Positions 1-6,918 are shown, counted from the first letter of the stretch. The stretch is DNA of 7,263 bases from Bacteroidota bacterium (GCA_009937085.1 JAACDD010000140.1:1-7263); one strand, 5' to 3'. The notes: a model not told the origin generated them from the sequence alone. Program-made: numbers and translations.

Positions 1-1983
1 ACCTCAACTACGGTGTCCATTGTCTTTGAACTATTGGGTGCTGCCGTAGCCATATCGTTGGTAAAAATATATTGGGGTAATGCCGATGAATCGCTTTACG
101 AATTTATCAACGTTAGCAAGGCATCACAGATTATCTTAGGGATACTGCTCTCCGTATTTATTGCCTTTACGGTAGGTGCGGTCGTACAATACATAAGTAG
201 GCTGATCCTAACCTTTCATTTTAAGGAAAACCCGAAATGGATGGGTGCTGTTTTTGGAGGCATTGCCCTAACGGCAATTACCTATTTTATACTTGCAAAA
301 GGAATTAAAGGAACTCCATTTGCAGATAACACCTATGATTTTCTAGGAGGTATATCGCTTAAAGATTTTGTAACCACACAGGCCCAACGCGTACTTGGTG
401 TGAGTTGGCTGATTTGGACATCACTTTCTTTGTTCGCAACCTATATTTTCCGCACGGATATTTATAAGCTCGTTATTGTCGTGGGGACCTTTTCGTTGGC
501 ATTGGCATTCGCCGGCAACGACTTGGTAAATTTTATTGGTGTTCCCATTGCCGCATGGCAATCCTACGAAGCGTGGAAAGTATCGGGTGTTACTGCTGAA
601 CTTTTCAATATGTCGTTCTTATCGGCAAAAGTAGCAACGCCAACTGCACTACTCATTATTGCTGGCTTAGTAATGGTCGTAACATTGTGGTTTTCATCTA
701 AAGCACAAGAAGTACTTAAAACCTCCATCGATTTATCACGTCAAGACCGTACAAACGAACGCTTTGAGTCAAATGCGTTTTCGCGTAGTTTGGTTCGGGC
801 TTTTGTGGGTTCGGTACGTGTTGTGGAAGCCGTTACCCCATCTATACTTACAGAAAAAGTGAAGGCGCGTTTTATGCCTGCCAAAGCAAAGCGCTATGCA
901 AAATCAGAAGATGCTCCCGCGTTTGACAATATTAGAGCATCCATAAACCTTACGGTAGCTGCAGTGCTTATCTCAATTGCAACATCTTACAAACTGCCCT
1001 TATCAACCACATACGTTACGTTTATGGTGGCTATGGGAACTTCACTCGCCGATCGTGCTTGGGGTGCAGATAGTGCTGTATATCGTGTGGCAGGTGTGCT
1101 AAATGTAATTGCAGGGTGGTTTCTTACGGCATTCACGGCGTTCACTGCTTGTGGTATTGTAGCGGTTATTATTTACACCGGTAAATTACCCGCTTTGTTG
1201 GGACTACTCGTTTTTACTGCTTTTTTGCTTTTGAGAAATTACCGCAAGCACAAAGGCAATGTGGCAGAGTCTAAACGTGAACGTGATTTACAAATGATTG
1301 AAAGCTCATCTGTACAAGGCATAATAGTAGAAAGTGCATACAATGTATCGATGATGGTGAACAAGTGTAACGGTATTTATCTAGCTTCTATAAATGGCCT
1401 AGCAAAGCTAAACGCTGAAGAACTCCGCAGCACGAAAAGAGACGTTGTGCGTCTGGGAAAAGAAATAGAAAAACTACGCAACGAGCTGTTCTATTTTATC
1501 CAAGAAATGGATGAAGAAAGTGTGGGTGTTAGTCATTTCTACATCAACTTGATTAGTATATTAGAAGATATGGCGCAATCGTTAGAATACATTACAAAGG
1601 CGTCGCACAAGCACGTGAGCAACAATCACCGACAGTTAAAGTATTCACAGATTAAAGAACTCAAAGAAACCCAATTGGATTTGGACGAATTGTTTGCAGA
1701 AATCCGTTTTGCGTTTGATATGACCGATTTTAACGCCGTTAGTGATATCCTTCCTAAGAAAGAAATCCTCTTTTCAAACATTGACAAAAAGATAAATCAA
1801 CAGGTACTTCGAACGCGAAGCAAAGAAGAAAAGAGTCCTAAAAACACCACGCTTTTCTTTAGCTTGATGATAGAAACCAAAGATTTGATTGTGGCTACTT
1901 TTAATTTGATTGAGCTTTATTATCTAAAGTTCGATCCAAAAATAGCACCACGAAAAGTCAACGAGGAACAAAAAGACCGCTAA
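1..1983 (+). CDS. PiT-family inorganic phosphate transporter with PhoU-like C-terminal region (5' partial)
   Basis: This is an inner-membrane permease for inorganic phosphate, of the family that couples uptake to a cation gradient. The gene is cut by the window edge: the frame is open from base 1 (T-S-T-T-V-S-I-V), and the GTG at 13 is an internal valine, not a start. PiT proteins are two inverted repeats, each with a GND/GAND motif and an STT motif. Here the STT of repeat 1 sits at the very edge. Repeat 2 is complete, with AGNDLVNFIG at residues 167-176 and LPLSTTYVTFMVAMG at 328-342 (counting the codon at 13 as 1). Hydrophobic segments lie near 37-62, 77-95, 131-146, 152-168, 209-226, 312-325, 358-388 and 392-408. 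From about 415 to 640 the protein is soluble, charged and helical, with coiled-coil-like stretches, resembling PhoU/DUF47 regulators that in other bacteria are separate proteins. Roughly 100 N-terminal residues may be missing. Family call is firm; the PhoU-like assignment is inference. Confidence 0.9.
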   Translation, partial: TSTTVSIVFELLGAAVAISLVKIYWGNADESLYEFINVSKASQIILGILLSVFIAFTVGAVVQYISRLILTFHFKENPKWMGAVFGGIALTAITYFILAKGIKGTPFADNTYDFLGGISLKDFVTTQAQRVLGVSWLIWTSLSLFATYIFRTDIYKLVIVVGTFSLALAFAGNDLVNFIGVPIAAWQSYEAWKVSGVTAELFNMSFLSAKVATPTALLIIAGLVMVVTLWFSSKAQEVLKTSIDLSRQDRTNERFESNAFSRSLVRAFVGSVRVVEAVTPSILTEKVKARFMPAKAKRYAKSEDAPAFDNIRASINLTVAAVLISIATSYKLPLSTTYVTFMVAMGTSLADRAWGADSAVYRVAGVLNVIAGWFLTAFTAFTACGIVAVIIYTGKLPALLGLLVFTAFLLLRNYRKHKGNVAESKRERDLQMIESSSVQGIIVESAYNVSMMVNKCNGIYLASINGLAKLNAEELRSTKRDVVRLGKEIEKLRNELFYFIQEMDEESVGVSHFYINLISILEDMAQSLEYITKASHKHVSNNHRQLKYSQIKELKETQLDLDELFAEIRFAFDMTDFNAVSDILPKKEILFSNIDKKINQQVLRTRSKEEKSPKNTTLFFSLMIETKDLIVATFNLIELYYLKFDPKIAPRKVNEEQKDR

Positions 1984-1984
1984 C

Positions 1985-2016
1985 AAAAAAAGCGCTACTC
2001 TCGTAGCGCTTTTTTT
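1985..2016. terminator. Bidirectional Rho-independent terminator between the phosphate transporter gene and nrdA
   Basis: A perfect 8-bp stem, AGCGCTAC at 1991-1998 and GTAGCGCT at 2003-2010, closes a 4-nt loop (TCTC). It is flanked by six A's on the left (1985-1990) and six T's on the right (2011-2016), so each strand reads A-tract, GC-containing stem, U-tract. It begins just after the transporter stop codon and ends 15 bp before the nrdA stop codon, so one element can end both converging transcripts. Confidence 0.93.
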
Positions 2017-2031
2017 ATGTTACTCGTTCAA

Positions 2032-4449
2032 TTACGATCCGCACATTAGGCAGTCATCGTCGTCACTTTCCTTTGACTTGGCTAACATCTCTTTTAACTC
2101 AGACGGCGAAAGTGGCTCTACGGCAACCGATGCTTTTGCTGCGGGCGTAGAGGCAACCTCAGCCACTGGAACAGCTTCTGTCTTTTTCTTCACAGTAAAC
2201 TTAATCGCATCCACAGCAGATTTTGTACGCAAATAATACATCCCTGTTTTTAAGCCCGACTTCCATGCATAGAAATGCATCGAGGTAAGTTTGGACATCG
2301 TTGCGCCTTCCATAAATAAGTTCAGTGATTGTGACTGATCAATGAAATATCCACGATGACGTGACATATCAATAATATCTTTCATGCTCAATTCCCAAAC
2401 CGTTTTGTACAACTCGCGAATGTCTGCAGGAATCGTTTCTATATGTTGAATAGAACCGTTAGAGCGCATCAATTCTTGCTTCATATCCTCGTCCCAAAGA
2501 CCAATTTTTACTAGGTCTTCTAAGAGGTGTTTGTTCACCACAATAAACTCCCCAGACAATACACGGCGGGTGTAAATGTTAGAAGTATACGGTTCAAAAC
2601 ATTCGTTATTCCCCAAAATTTGTGAGGTAGAGGCAGTGGGCATAGGTGCCATTAATAGTGAGTTACGTACCCCGTGTTTTTTGATTTCTTTACGAAGTCC
2701 TTCCCAATCCCAACGACCGCTGAGTTCCTCGTCTTTAATTCCCCACATATTGTGTTGAAACTCTCCTTTAGAAATAGGCGAACCTTTGTACGACTGGTAA
2801 GTTCCTTCCACTTTTGCCATTTCTTTGGATGCAGTAAGCGACGCAAAATAAATGGTTTCAAAAATTTCTTGATTAAGCGTTTTGGCCTCTTCGCTTGTAA
2901 ACGGCATGCGCAGTTTAATAAACGTATCGGCAAGTCCTTGTACACCTAAGCCTACCGGTCTGTGACGCATATTTGAGTTTTCGGCTTCTTTAACCGGGTA
3001 GTAGTTACGATCAATAACCTGGTTGAGGTTTTTGGTTACGCGAACCGTAACATCGTATAATTCTTTATGGTCAAATGCACCATCTTTTACAAACATAGGC
3101 AGTGCAATGGATGCCAAATTACAAACCGCTACTTCGTCTTTGGACGTGTACTCCATAATTTCGGTACACAAGTTTGACGAACGTATGGTTCCCAAATTTT
3201 TCTGGTTCGACTTACGGTTGGCTGCGTCTTTGTACAGCATATAAGGCGTTCCGGTTTCAATTTGCGATTCTAAAATCTTCTCCCAAAGTTCACGCGCTTT
3301 GATGGTTTTGCGCCCTTTGTTTTCCGATTCGTACTCTAGGTATAACTTTTCAAATTCTTCGCTGTGACATTCATATAATCCCGGACATTCGTTAGGGCAC
3401 ATAAGTGTCCATTCGGCGTTTTCTTCTACCCGCTTCATGAACAAATCGGGAATCCACATGGCATAGAATAAATCGCGAGCGCGCATTTCTTCTTTACCGT
3501 GGTTTTTCTTTAAATCTAAAAAGTCGAAAATATCCGCATGCCATGGCTCTACATAAATCGCAAAGGACCCTTTGCGTTTCCCACCGCCTTGGTCAACATA
3601 ACGCGCTGTGTCGTTATACACACGGAGCATGGGTACAATTCCGTTTGAAGTACCGTTTGTTCCTGCAATATAAGAGCCCGTAGCACGTACGTTGTGGATA
3701 GATAGTCCAATCCCTCCTGCAGACTGTGAAATTTTTGCAGTTTGTTTTAGGGTGTCATAAATACCGTCAATACTATCGTCACGCATAGACAGCAAAAAGC
3801 ATGAAGACATTTGTGGCTTTGGCGTTCCAGAGTTAAAAAGCGTTGGTGTTGCGTGTGTAAAATAACGCTTCGACATCAGGTGATACGTCTCAATAGCAGC
3901 ATCTAAGTCGGTTGGGTGAATCCCTACCGAAACGCGCATCAGCATATGCTGTGGACGCTCGGCGATCTGGCCGTTTATTTTAAGTAAATAAGAACGTTCA
4001 AGTGTTTTAAATCCAAAGTAATCGTAGCCAAAATCGCGGTTGTAAATGATGGTAGAATCAAGTAAATCGGCGTGTTCTTGGATTACATTATGAACTTCTT
4101 CAGAAAGTAGCGGTGACTCCTTCTCGGTACGTGGATTCACATACTTATAGAGATCCGCCATGGTTTCCGAAAAAGACTTTTTGGTGTTTTTGTGTAAGTT
4201 CGAAACTGAAATTCGTGCTGCAAGTTGCGCATAATCAGGGTGTACGGTTGTCATGGATGCAGCAGTCTCTGCAGCAAGGCTATCAAGCTCAGAGGTGGTT
4301 ACACCGTCATACAAGCCTTCAATAACTTTCATGGCAACTTTTACCGGGTCAACAAGCTCATTTAATCCGTAGCACAGTTTACGCACCCGTGCTGTAATCT
4401 TGTCGAACATAATAGGCTCTTTCCGCCCATCTCTTTTTACTACATACAT
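2032..4449 (-). CDS. nrdA: Ribonucleoside-diphosphate reductase class Ia, alpha (large) subunit
   Basis: This is the catalytic subunit that reduces ribonucleoside diphosphates to deoxyribonucleotides, working in the cytosol with NrdB. The 805 residues start at MYVVKRDGRKEPIMFDKIT, the normal N-terminus of the ATP-cone domain (about 1-95; D56 matches the dATP-contacting Asp of human RRM1), so the start is secure and dATP feedback inhibition is probably retained. The ten-stranded barrel follows, with the active-site disulfide pair C217 (SSCFLL) and C443 (AVCNLAS), the N426-L427-C428-T429-E430 motif carrying the thiyl-radical cysteine C428, and the radical-transfer pair Y738-Y739 (GMYYLRT). An Ala/Pro/Val-rich linker (about 757-782) and an acidic run lead to the C-terminal redox pair C800/C803 in CLMCGS. 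Sequence throughout is closer to eukaryotic R1 than to E. coli NrdA. It lies 79 bp downstream of nrdB on the same strand. AAAGAGG directly abuts the ATG, too close for a normal Shine-Dalgarno site. No residue is missing. Confidence 0.98.
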   Translation of the reverse strand: MYVVKRDGRKEPIMFDKITARVRKLCYGLNELVDPVKVAMKVIEGLYDGVTTSELDSLAAETAASMTTVHPDYAQLAARISVSNLHKNTKKSFSETMADLYKYVNPRTEKESPLLSEEVHNVIQEHADLLDSTIIYNRDFGYDYFGFKTLERSYLLKINGQIAERPQHMLMRVSVGIHPTDLDAAIETYHLMSKRYFTHATPTLFNSGTPKPQMSSCFLLSMRDDSIDGIYDTLKQTAKISQSAGGIGLSIHNVRATGSYIAGTNGTSNGIVPMLRVYNDTARYVDQGGGKRKGSFAIYVEPWHADIFDFLDLKKNHGKEEMRARDLFYAMWIPDLFMKRVEENAEWTLMCPNECPGLYECHSEEFEKLYLEYESENKGRKTIKARELWEKILESQIETGTPYMLYKDAANRKSNQKNLGTIRSSNLCTEIMEYTSKDEVAVCNLASIALPMFVKDGAFDHKELYDVTVRVTKNLNQVIDRNYYPVKEAENSNMRHRPVGLGVQGLADTFIKLRMPFTSEEAKTLNQEIFETIYFASLTASKEMAKVEGTYQSYKGSPISKGEFQHNMWGIKDEELSGRWDWEGLRKEIKKHGVRNSLLMAPMPTASTSQILGNNECFEPYTSNIYTRRVLSGEFIVVNKHLLEDLVKIGLWDEDMKQELMRSNGSIQHIETIPADIRELYKTVWELSMKDIIDMSRHRGYFIDQSQSLNLFMEGATMSKLTSMHFYAWKSGLKTGMYYLRTKSAVDAIKFTVKKKTEAVPVAEVASTPAAKASVAVEPLSPSELKEMLAKSKESDDDDCLMCGS

Positions 4450-4457
4450 CCTCTTTA

Positions 4458-4503
4458 ACGTTTTTATTGGTTAATACTTACGTAGGCCCAAATGGGCAAA
4501 CGT
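4458..4503 (-). other. Inverted repeats in the nrdB-nrdA spacer
   Basis: The 79-bp gap between nrdB and nrdA contains a short GC-rich inverted repeat, GCCCA (4486-4490) and TGGGC (4493-4497), which would fold as GCCC/GGGC with a 4-nt loop. It lies inside a wider pair, ACGTTT (4458-4463) and AAACGT (4498-4503). The transcript could therefore form a two-tier stem just before the nrdA start. There is no T-tract, so this is not a standard terminator. It might tune the NrdB:NrdA ratio by RNA processing or translation, or be chance. Confidence 0.3.
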
Positions 4504-4528
4504 CACCTGTACAATGTTGCGGCGCAGA

Positions 4529-5512
4529 CTAAAAGTCGTCTCCGAACGAGTACTTTTCTTCTTTTTCTGTTTCTTGGTTCATCACACCCGCTTTTTGGTA
4601 TTCTGATACACGCTTTTCAAAGAAATTTGTTTTTCCTTGAAGCGAAATCATATCCATAAAATCAAACGGGTTAGAGACGTTGAACTCTTTTTCTAAGTTG
4701 AGTTCTACAAGTAGGCGATCGGTAACAAACTCCAAATACTGTGTCATCAGTTTGGCGTTCATTCCAATAAGACTCACTGGAAGGGATTCCGTGATAAATT
4801 CACGCTCAATATTAAGCGCATCAATAATAATTTCTCGAATACGTGCTGGTGGCACTTTGTTCACCAAGTGCGTATTGTGCAAGTGAACCGCAAAGTCACA
4901 GTGCATACCCTCGTCACGAGAAATTAATTCGTTTGAAAATGTTAGTCCGGGCATCAAGCCGCGTTTCTTAAGCCAGAAAATAGAGCAAAATGCACCCGAA
5001 AAGAAAATACCTTCTACCGCAGCAAAGGCAATAAGACGTTCTGCAAAAGAGTCAGAATCTATCCAACGAAGTGCCCAATCTGCTTTTTTCTTAATGGCAG
5101 GAAATACTTCAATGGCTTGGAAAAGGCTGTTCTTTTCTGCTTCGTCTTTGACATAGGTGTCAATGAGCAATGAATACGTTTCCGAGTGGATGTTTTCCAT
5201 CATGATTTGAAACCCATAGAAAAACTTTGCTTCGCTGTACTGCACTTCATTTACAAAGTTCTCTGCCAAGTTTTCGTTTACGATACCATCAGAGGCAGCG
5301 AAAAATGCCAATATGTGCTTTACAAAATAACGCTCTTCGTCGTTTAGTTTCGTTGACCAATCGGTCAAATCTTGATGTAAGTCAATTTCTTCTGCTGTCC
5401 AAAAACAGGCTTCTTGTTTTTTATACCACTCCCAAATATCGTGGTGTTGAATAGGGAAAATAACAAAGCGATTCTTGTTTTCAGACAATATGGGTTCTAC
5501 AGAAACTGACAT
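4529..5512 (-). CDS. nrdB: Ribonucleoside-diphosphate reductase class Ia, beta (small, radical-generating) subunit
   Basis: NrdB is a ferritin-like helical protein that houses the di-iron tyrosyl-radical cofactor and passes the radical to NrdA. All ligands are visible in its 327 residues: D75 (FAASDG), E106 and H109 (MENIHSE), E167 (AAVEGIFF), and E201 and H204 (RDEGMHCDF). The radical tyrosine is Y113, spaced from E106 exactly as in E. coli (E115/Y122) and mouse (E170/Y177). The radical-transfer Trp is probably W38 (ACFWTAEE), and the C-terminal Tyr is Y305 (SEYQKAGVM), matching mouse Y370. The tail ending FGDDF is the expected docking peptide for NrdA. Having Tyr at 113 argues for a class Ia di-iron enzyme, not a tyrosine-less class Ic one. 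Similarity is highest to eukaryotic R2. The ATG is preceded by nine A's and TT, an A-rich initiation context typical of Bacteroidota, with no Shine-Dalgarno sequence. It is the first gene of the nrdB-nrdA unit. Confidence 0.98.
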   Translation of the reverse strand: MSVSVEPILSENKNRFVIFPIQHHDIWEWYKKQEACFWTAEEIDLHQDLTDWSTKLNDEERYFVKHILAFFAASDGIVNENLAENFVNEVQYSEAKFFYGFQIMMENIHSETYSLLIDTYVKDEAEKNSLFQAIEVFPAIKKKADWALRWIDSDSFAERLIAFAAVEGIFFSGAFCSIFWLKKRGLMPGLTFSNELISRDEGMHCDFAVHLHNTHLVNKVPPARIREIIIDALNIEREFITESLPVSLIGMNAKLMTQYLEFVTDRLLVELNLEKEFNVSNPFDFMDMISLQGKTNFFEKRVSEYQKAGVMNQETEKEEKYSFGDDF

Positions 5513-5552
5513 AATTTTTTTTTAAATGTTAAAGGGGGTGCTTAGTGCTCTA

Positions 5553-5580
5553 CAAATGTTCCAAAAATTAAGGACAAATG
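5553..5580 (-). promoter_or_regulatory. Possible nrdBA promoter or operator with repeated CATTTGT words
   Basis: Read on the minus strand, CATTTGT occurs at 5580-5574 and again at 5558-5552, a 22-bp period or about two helical turns. AACATTT recurs at 5530-5524. AACATTTG (5560-5553) is one base off the Bacteroidota -7 element TAnnTTTG, and TTTG at 5578-5575 could act as the -33 element, but the 14-base gap is short for that promoter class. Position, 41 bp or more ahead of nrdB, suits a promoter. I saw no NrdR-box-like palindrome. Weak evidence. Confidence 0.25.
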
Positions 5581-5607
5581 AAAGGCATACTTTTCCACAA
5601 TGCCTTT
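5581..5607. terminator. Hairpin between the DUF3109 gene and nrdB, possible terminator
   Basis: An 8-bp perfect stem, AAAGGCAT (5581-5588) and ATGCCTTT (5600-5607), encloses an 11-nt loop. On the minus strand it would lie 113 nt downstream of the DUF3109 stop codon and could end that transcript, but the bases after the stem (CATTTG) are a poor U-tract. On the plus strand the following TAGTTTTT is more U-rich, although no plus-strand gene precedes it. It may instead be part of the nrdB leader. Confidence 0.35.
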
Positions 5608-5638
5608 TAGTTTTTAACAAAAACTAGGGTTTCCCCTA
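5608..5638. repeat. Overlapping inverted repeats in the nrdB upstream region
   Basis: TAGTTTTT (5608-5615) pairs perfectly with AAAAACTA (5619-5626) around a 3-nt loop. TAGGG (5625-5629) pairs with CCCTA (5634-5638) around a 4-nt loop. The two stems share bases 5625-5626, so they partly compete, and the first directly abuts the hairpin at 5581-5607. The function is unknown. It could be an RNA structure in a long leader or a protein-binding palindrome. Confidence 0.35.
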
Positions 5639-5719
5639 CAAAAAGCAGTGAAAAAACAGGGCTATAATGTCTTGACTTTAAGCAAGTTAAAAACTGTCTT
5701 ATGGGAAGCCAAGCGGTTA

Positions 5720-6298
5720 TTATTTTTGTTGATTTGTAAATTCTTGTGCCGCGGCATGCAGCGTATCATACCACGCTCTTCCAAACTTTCGCACTAACGC
5801 ATCTTCCACAAATTGATACAATGGGCGTTTTAATGCCGCGCCCAAATCACAACCTGGGCTACAAATAGACCATTCGTGGTAATTAACCGCTACAAAAGCA
5901 CTGTATTTTTTTACCCGAACAGGATATAAATGACATGAAATGGGTTTTTGTAATTTGGTATCTCCATGACGATGCGCTTGCTCAATGCCACATTGCGCTA
6001 TGCCCTTGTCGTCATAATTTATGTAGACACAGGCCTTGCCGTCTATAAGTGGTGTTTCCCACTCTTCAAAGGCGTTTTGAGTAGCCACACCTTGTGCCTC
6101 CAACGCAACAATGCCTTCTTTTGTTAAATAGGGTTTAACTTCGTGCCAATGCGCTTTTAGTTGCTCAATCTCTTCCAATTCTAGGGGAGCGCCTGCCTCA
6201 CCTTCAACACAACATGCCCCTTTACATGCAGATACATCACATGTAAAAGCCTGCTCAAAAAGCGTTTCAGACACCAACGTTTTACCCAACTGGAACAT
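5720..6298 (-). CDS. DUF3109 family cysteine-rich protein
   Basis: A 192-residue cytosolic protein of unknown biochemical role, recognised as DUF3109 from its start MFQLGKTLVSE and the block CDVSACKGACCVEGEAGAPLE. Nine cysteines fall in clusters: C20, C25, C29, C30 (C-x4-C-x3-CC), then C90, C103, C122 (ISCHLYPVR), C146 and C150 (SICSPGC). The first cluster resembles the CxxxCxxCC of the YkgJ-type putative zinc- or iron-chelating proteins, so metal or Fe-S cluster binding is likely but unproven. No signal peptide or membrane segment is seen. Length is normal for the family and the ATG gives the family's usual N-terminus, so the start is sound. It is co-oriented with nrdB but separated by 207 bp containing hairpins, so co-transcription is uncertain. 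It is divergent from the marC-like gene across 47 bp. Confidence 0.9.
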   Translation of the reverse strand: MFQLGKTLVSETLFEQAFTCDVSACKGACCVEGEAGAPLELEEIEQLKAHWHEVKPYLTKEGIVALEAQGVATQNAFEEWETPLIDGKACVYINYDDKGIAQCGIEQAHRHGDTKLQKPISCHLYPVRVKKYSAFVAVNYHEWSICSPGCDLGAALKRPLYQFVEDALVRKFGRAWYDTLHAAAQEFTNQQK

Positions 6299-6302
6299 GG
6301 CG

Positions 6303-6328
6303 CTAAACTACAATTTTGATTGCACAAA
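6303..6328 (-). promoter_or_regulatory. Possible promoter for the DUF3109 gene
   Basis: On the minus strand TAGTTTAG (6310-6303) is one mismatch from the Bacteroidota -7 element TAnnTTTG, and TTTG (6328-6325) at the end of a T-run could serve as -33. The gap is 14 bases, shorter than usual. The -7 candidate ends four bases before the ATG, so any transcript would have almost no leader. Confidence 0.25.
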
Positions 6329-6341
6329 AAAAGTATATTTG
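6315..6341 (+). promoter_or_regulatory. Probable Bacteroidota-type promoter for the marC-like gene
   Basis: TATATTTG at 6334-6341 matches the -7 consensus TAnnTTTG exactly. TTTG at 6315-6318 is a candidate -33 element, with a gap of 15 bases, somewhat short. The -7 element ends four bases before the ATG at 6346, so transcription would begin at or near the start codon. Confidence 0.45.
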
Positions 6342-6345
6342 ATGC

Positions 6346-6918
6346 ATGCTTAACCTAAAAGAAATCATTACCTGTACTATGGTGCTTTTTGCCGTAATTG
6401 ACATTATTGGCAGCACACCTATTATTATTGGACTTCGCCAAAAGGTTGGGCATATTCAGTCTGAAAAAGCCTCACTTGTAGCAGGAATACTAATGATAGG
6501 TTTTTTGTTTTTGGGCGAACGTATCCTAACGCTTATCGGCATTGATGTAAACTCATTTGCAGTTGCGGGGGCGCTCATCATATTTTTTATGGCGCTTGAA
6601 ATGATCTTGGGTATCCAGCTTTACAAAGACGAATCGCCTGAAACAGCATCCATAGTTCCCATTGCTTTTCCGCTCATTGCGGGCGCGGGAACACTCACAT
6701 CGATATTATCTTTGCGAGCAGCATATGACGTACTGAACATTATCGCCGCCATTGTCATCAACATCGCAATAGTTTATTTGGTACTGAAGTCGTCCAAACG
6801 CATAGAAAATGTGTTAGGACAATCCGGTATAAGTATTATCCGTAAAGTCTTTGGTGTAGTGCTAATGGCGATTTCCGTAAAACTATTTGCTGATAATGTA
6901 CAGCAATTGTTTACGTAA
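6346..6918 (+). CDS. MarC family integral inner-membrane protein
   Basis: A 190-residue, strongly hydrophobic protein of the MarC (UPF0056) family. Six membrane segments can be drawn at about 7-29, 42-63, 68-90, 102-122, 129-148 and 163-182. Family landmarks are IDIIGSTPIIIG (18-29), FAVAGALIIFFMALEMILG (71-89) and PIAFPLIAGAGTL (105-117), plus the closing GVVLMAISVKLF (170-181). The second P usual in the PLIAGPG motif is Ala here. The family was named for the E. coli mar locus, but a role in multidrug resistance has not held up, so the substrate is unknown and the name should not be read as function. The start is fixed by an in-frame TGA at 6340-6342 just upstream and by the normal family N-terminus. 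It is divergent from the DUF3109 gene and convergent with the cold-shock gene. Confidence 0.92.
   Translation: MLNLKEIITCTMVLFAVIDIIGSTPIIIGLRQKVGHIQSEKASLVAGILMIGFLFLGERILTLIGIDVNSFAVAGALIIFFMALEMILGIQLYKDESPETASIVPIAFPLIAGAGTLTSILSLRAAYDVLNIIAAIVINIAIVYLVLKSSKRIENVLGQSGISIIRKVFGVVLMAISVKLFADNVQQLFT

Noticed and set aside
13..15. GTG as start codon of the phosphate transporter
   Set aside because: The frame is open to base 1 and T-S-T-T just before it completes a conserved PiT STT motif, so this is an internal valine of a truncated gene.
2576..2949. Overlapping open frames on both strands within nrdA
   Set aside because: They lie inside the conserved NrdA coding sequence, show no recognisable domain, and are shadows of it. 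The same applies to other short frames opposite nrdA and nrdB.
5663..5677. TATAAT and TTGACT sigma-70-like boxes on the plus strand
   Set aside because: They are in the wrong order (TATAAT precedes TTGACT), too close together, and no plus-strand gene follows. Bacteroidota also use different promoter elements.
5513..5719. Small protein gene or NrdR box in the nrdB upstream gap
   Set aside because: Open frames here are only about 6-12 codons with no support, and no palindrome resembling the NrdR box was found.
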